Below are positions 62,670 through 64,000 of a stretch of 64,000 nucleotides of DNA, in pieces (position 1 is the stretch's first letter; every line of letters begins with the position of its first letter). The notes under the pieces were generated by a model that was given only the letters and a program-made list of their open reading frames with translations, ran no database searches and was not told where the DNA came from. Both the position numbers and the translations under genes were made by a program. Source of the stretch: Bradyrhizobium diazoefficiens (GTDB lineage: Bacteria > Pseudomonadota > Alphaproteobacteria > Rhizobiales > Xanthobacteraceae); NCBI RefSeq assembly GCF_016616425.1, contig NZ_CP067101.1, forward strand, positions 3,596,001 to 3,660,000, given 5' to 3'.

Positions 62670-62680
62670 CGGAAAATCTC

Positions 62681-63550
62681 CTATTTGATGCCTGAGGTGA
62701 CGAAAGAACTGATGAAGCGCTTCTGGAAGATCAGGAAGGTGACGAGCAGCGGTGCGATCACCATCAGCGTGCCGGCGGCGATGGTGCCCCAGGCTTGCGT
62801 GCCTTCCGCCGTTTTGGTGAACACCGAAAGCCCGACCGTGAGCGGCCGCTTGTCCGGCGAATTGATCACCATCAGCGGCCACAGGAAGTCGTTCCAGTGG
62901 CTGGTCACGGAGATGATGGCAAAGGCCGAGAAGCTCGGGATCGACAGCGGCACGTAGATGTGGCGGATGCGTTGGAACAGGCTGGCGCCGTCGATCAGGG
63001 CGGCATCTTCCAGCTCGGTCGGAATGGCTTCGAACGCCTGCCGCATCAGGAAGGTGCCGAAGGCGGAGGCGAAGAACGGCATCATCACGCCGGCGAGCGT
63101 GTCGTAGAGGCCGAGCTGCGCCACCAGCGACAGGTTCGGCACGATCAGCAGCACCGGCACCAGCATCAGCTGCATCAGGAACAGATAGAAGATCAGCGTC
63201 TTGCCCACGAAGGCGAGACGCGCGAAGGCAAAGCCCGCCAGCGTGATCGTGACGAACTGCACCAGCAAAATGCCGGTGCAGATGATCGTGGTGTTGAGGG
63301 TGTAGCGCGGGAAATCGCCGATCTCCCAGGCATCCCTGATGTTGTCGAACGTCGGCTTCAGGCTCGGCATCAACACGGCCATGGTGTTGATGCCGTCGGA
63401 GGCCGGGCGCAGTGCCGCAACGACCATCCACAGGAACGGGATCAGCCAGACGATCGCGAGCAACACGGTCAGCAGGAACCCCAGCTTCGGCGTGATCTCA
63501 CCTCGGGTAGCGAGCGGGACATCTCTGAACAGGCGGTTGAACAGCGTCAT
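62681..63550 (-). CDS. Carbohydrate ABC transporter permease (UgpE/MalG-type)
   Basis: 289 residues, six membrane helices, with the EAA loop LEDAALIDGASLFQRIRHIY near residue 190 that contacts the ATPase. Starts MTLFNRLFRDVPLATRG and ends with the family's SFVTSGIK. Its ATG overlaps the upstream permease stop by four bases, and it lies 11 bases before the binding-protein gene. Confidence 0.94.
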   Translation of the reverse strand: MTLFNRLFRDVPLATRGEITPKLGFLLTVLLAIVWLIPFLWMVVAALRPASDGINTMAVLMPSLKPTFDNIRDAWEIGDFPRYTLNTTIICTGILLVQFVTITLAGFAFARLAFVGKTLIFYLFLMQLMLVPVLLIVPNLSLVAQLGLYDTLAGVMMPFFASAFGTFLMRQAFEAIPTELEDAALIDGASLFQRIRHIYVPLSIPSFSAFAIISVTSHWNDFLWPLMVINSPDKRPLTVGLSVFTKTAEGTQAWGTIAAGTLMVIAPLLVTFLIFQKRFISSFVTSGIK

Positions 63551-64000
63551 GGCCCGCCCTCGCGGTTCGCCATCGTGCGGAAGGAGAGCGCGGTGAGGCT
63601 CATCAGCGCGGCGAGCGTCAGCAGCGTCGCGGCCGAGGCCTTGCCGATGTCGTAATGCTCGACCGCCTGCTGATAGATGTAGAACAGCACGAGATTGGTC
63701 GCGTTGGACGGTCCGCCCTGGGTCATGACGAAGACGTGGTCGACCTGCGTCACCGCGTTCAGGGTGGCGATGACGGTGACGAACAGGAAGGTGGGCTTGA
63801 GCTCCGGCAGAATGATGTGGCGCAGGCGCATGTAAGGCCCGGCGCCGTCGAGATGCGCGGCCTCCATGACGTCCTCGGGCACCGCCTGCAGGCCGGCGAG
63901 GAAGAACAGCATGTAATAGCCGGCGTTCTTCCAGATGGTGATGACCATGATCGCATAGAGCGCGATGTCGGGGTCGCCGAGCCAGTTCGGCAGCACCGGA
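63547..64000 (-). CDS. Carbohydrate ABC transporter permease (UgpA/MalF-type), 5' end outside window
   Basis: The visible 150 C-terminal residues include the helix ITIWKNAGYYMLFFLAGLQA, the EAA loop MEAAHLDGAGPYMRLRHIIL and LFVTVIATLNAVTQVDHVFV, as in UgpA. The frame is open to the right window edge, so the N-terminal helices and start are missing. Overlaps the next permease in ATGA. Confidence 0.92.
   Translation of the reverse strand, partial: PVLPNWLGDPDIALYAIMVITIWKNAGYYMLFFLAGLQAVPEDVMEAAHLDGAGPYMRLRHIILPELKPTFLFVTVIATLNAVTQVDHVFVMTQGGPSNATNLVLFYIYQQAVEHYDIGKASAATLLTLAALMSLTALSFRTMANREGGP

Noticed and set aside
1..64000. tRNA or rRNA genes, insertion sequences, prophage or defence islands
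   Set aside because: Gene-free stretches were read for T-loop-like, transposase or integrase signals and none were seen; a covariance-model scan would be needed to exclude small RNAs.

Overview
The window is chromosomal DNA from a high-GC alphaproteobacterium of the Rhizobiales, most likely Bradyrhizobium or a close relative. This rests on the gene order rpsF-rpsR-DUF2232-rplI, the fabD-fabG-acpP-fabF-mltG-yicC-gmk cluster, the lptF-lptG-lptD-surA-pdxA-rsmA block, the pgsA-hdaA-ppk-ppx block next to purM-purN, and two palindromic intergenic repeats of a type common in Bradyrhizobium. No rRNA, tRNA, CRISPR array, insertion sequence or prophage was recognised.

Layout. 1-9 kb: a c-di-GMP turnover protein cut by the left edge, a TauE-type exporter, exonuclease III, alanine racemase, DnaB and a cyclopropane-fatty-acid synthase. 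9-16 kb: a secreted c-type cytochrome-like protein, a TetR-thioesterase pair, the S6/S18/L9 ribosomal protein operon, and a TetR-fatty acid desaturase pair. 16-23 kb: core fatty acid synthesis followed by MltG, YicC and guanylate kinase. 23-29.7 kb: a loose, accessory-looking stretch with a low-GC methyltransferase, a broken flavin monooxygenase, an intergenic repeat, a class III cyclase-TPR protein and several small hypothetical genes. 29.7-43.4 kb: alcohol dehydrogenase, a tightly overlapping LPS-export/PdxA/RsmA block on the minus strand, PepA-HolC, a lipoprotein and an ABC-F ATPase. 43.4-53.4 kb: small proteins, Ndk, TerC, polyphosphate enzymes, HdaA, a CDP-alcohol phosphatidyltransferase, PurM-PurN and a cold-shock protein. 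53.7-64 kb: an autotransporter-like barrel, a LysR regulator divergent from a tandem GNAT/isochorismatase-like/microprotein locus, a class III aminotransferase, RNase D and a UgpB-type sugar/glycerol-phosphate ABC importer cut by the right edge.

Regulation read from the DNA. Both TetR genes have perfect inverted repeats inside their own predicted promoters. The fabD promoter carries a perfect palindrome between -35 and -10. The rpsF leader folds into a structure resembling the S6:S18 autoregulatory motif, with the ribosome binding site paired away. ppk has a 7-4-7 Pho-box-like direct repeat about 60 bases upstream. A perfect CRP-type palindrome lies next to a 39-residue membrane protein gene. 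Clear hairpin terminators end acpP, the rplI operon, the cold-shock gene, the cytochrome-like gene and the ABC importer. The least understood and most system-like locus is 56.0-58.1 kb: two GNAT-like proteins, an isochorismatase-fold protein lacking its catalytic Cys and Lys, and a 56-residue protein with a TTG start.
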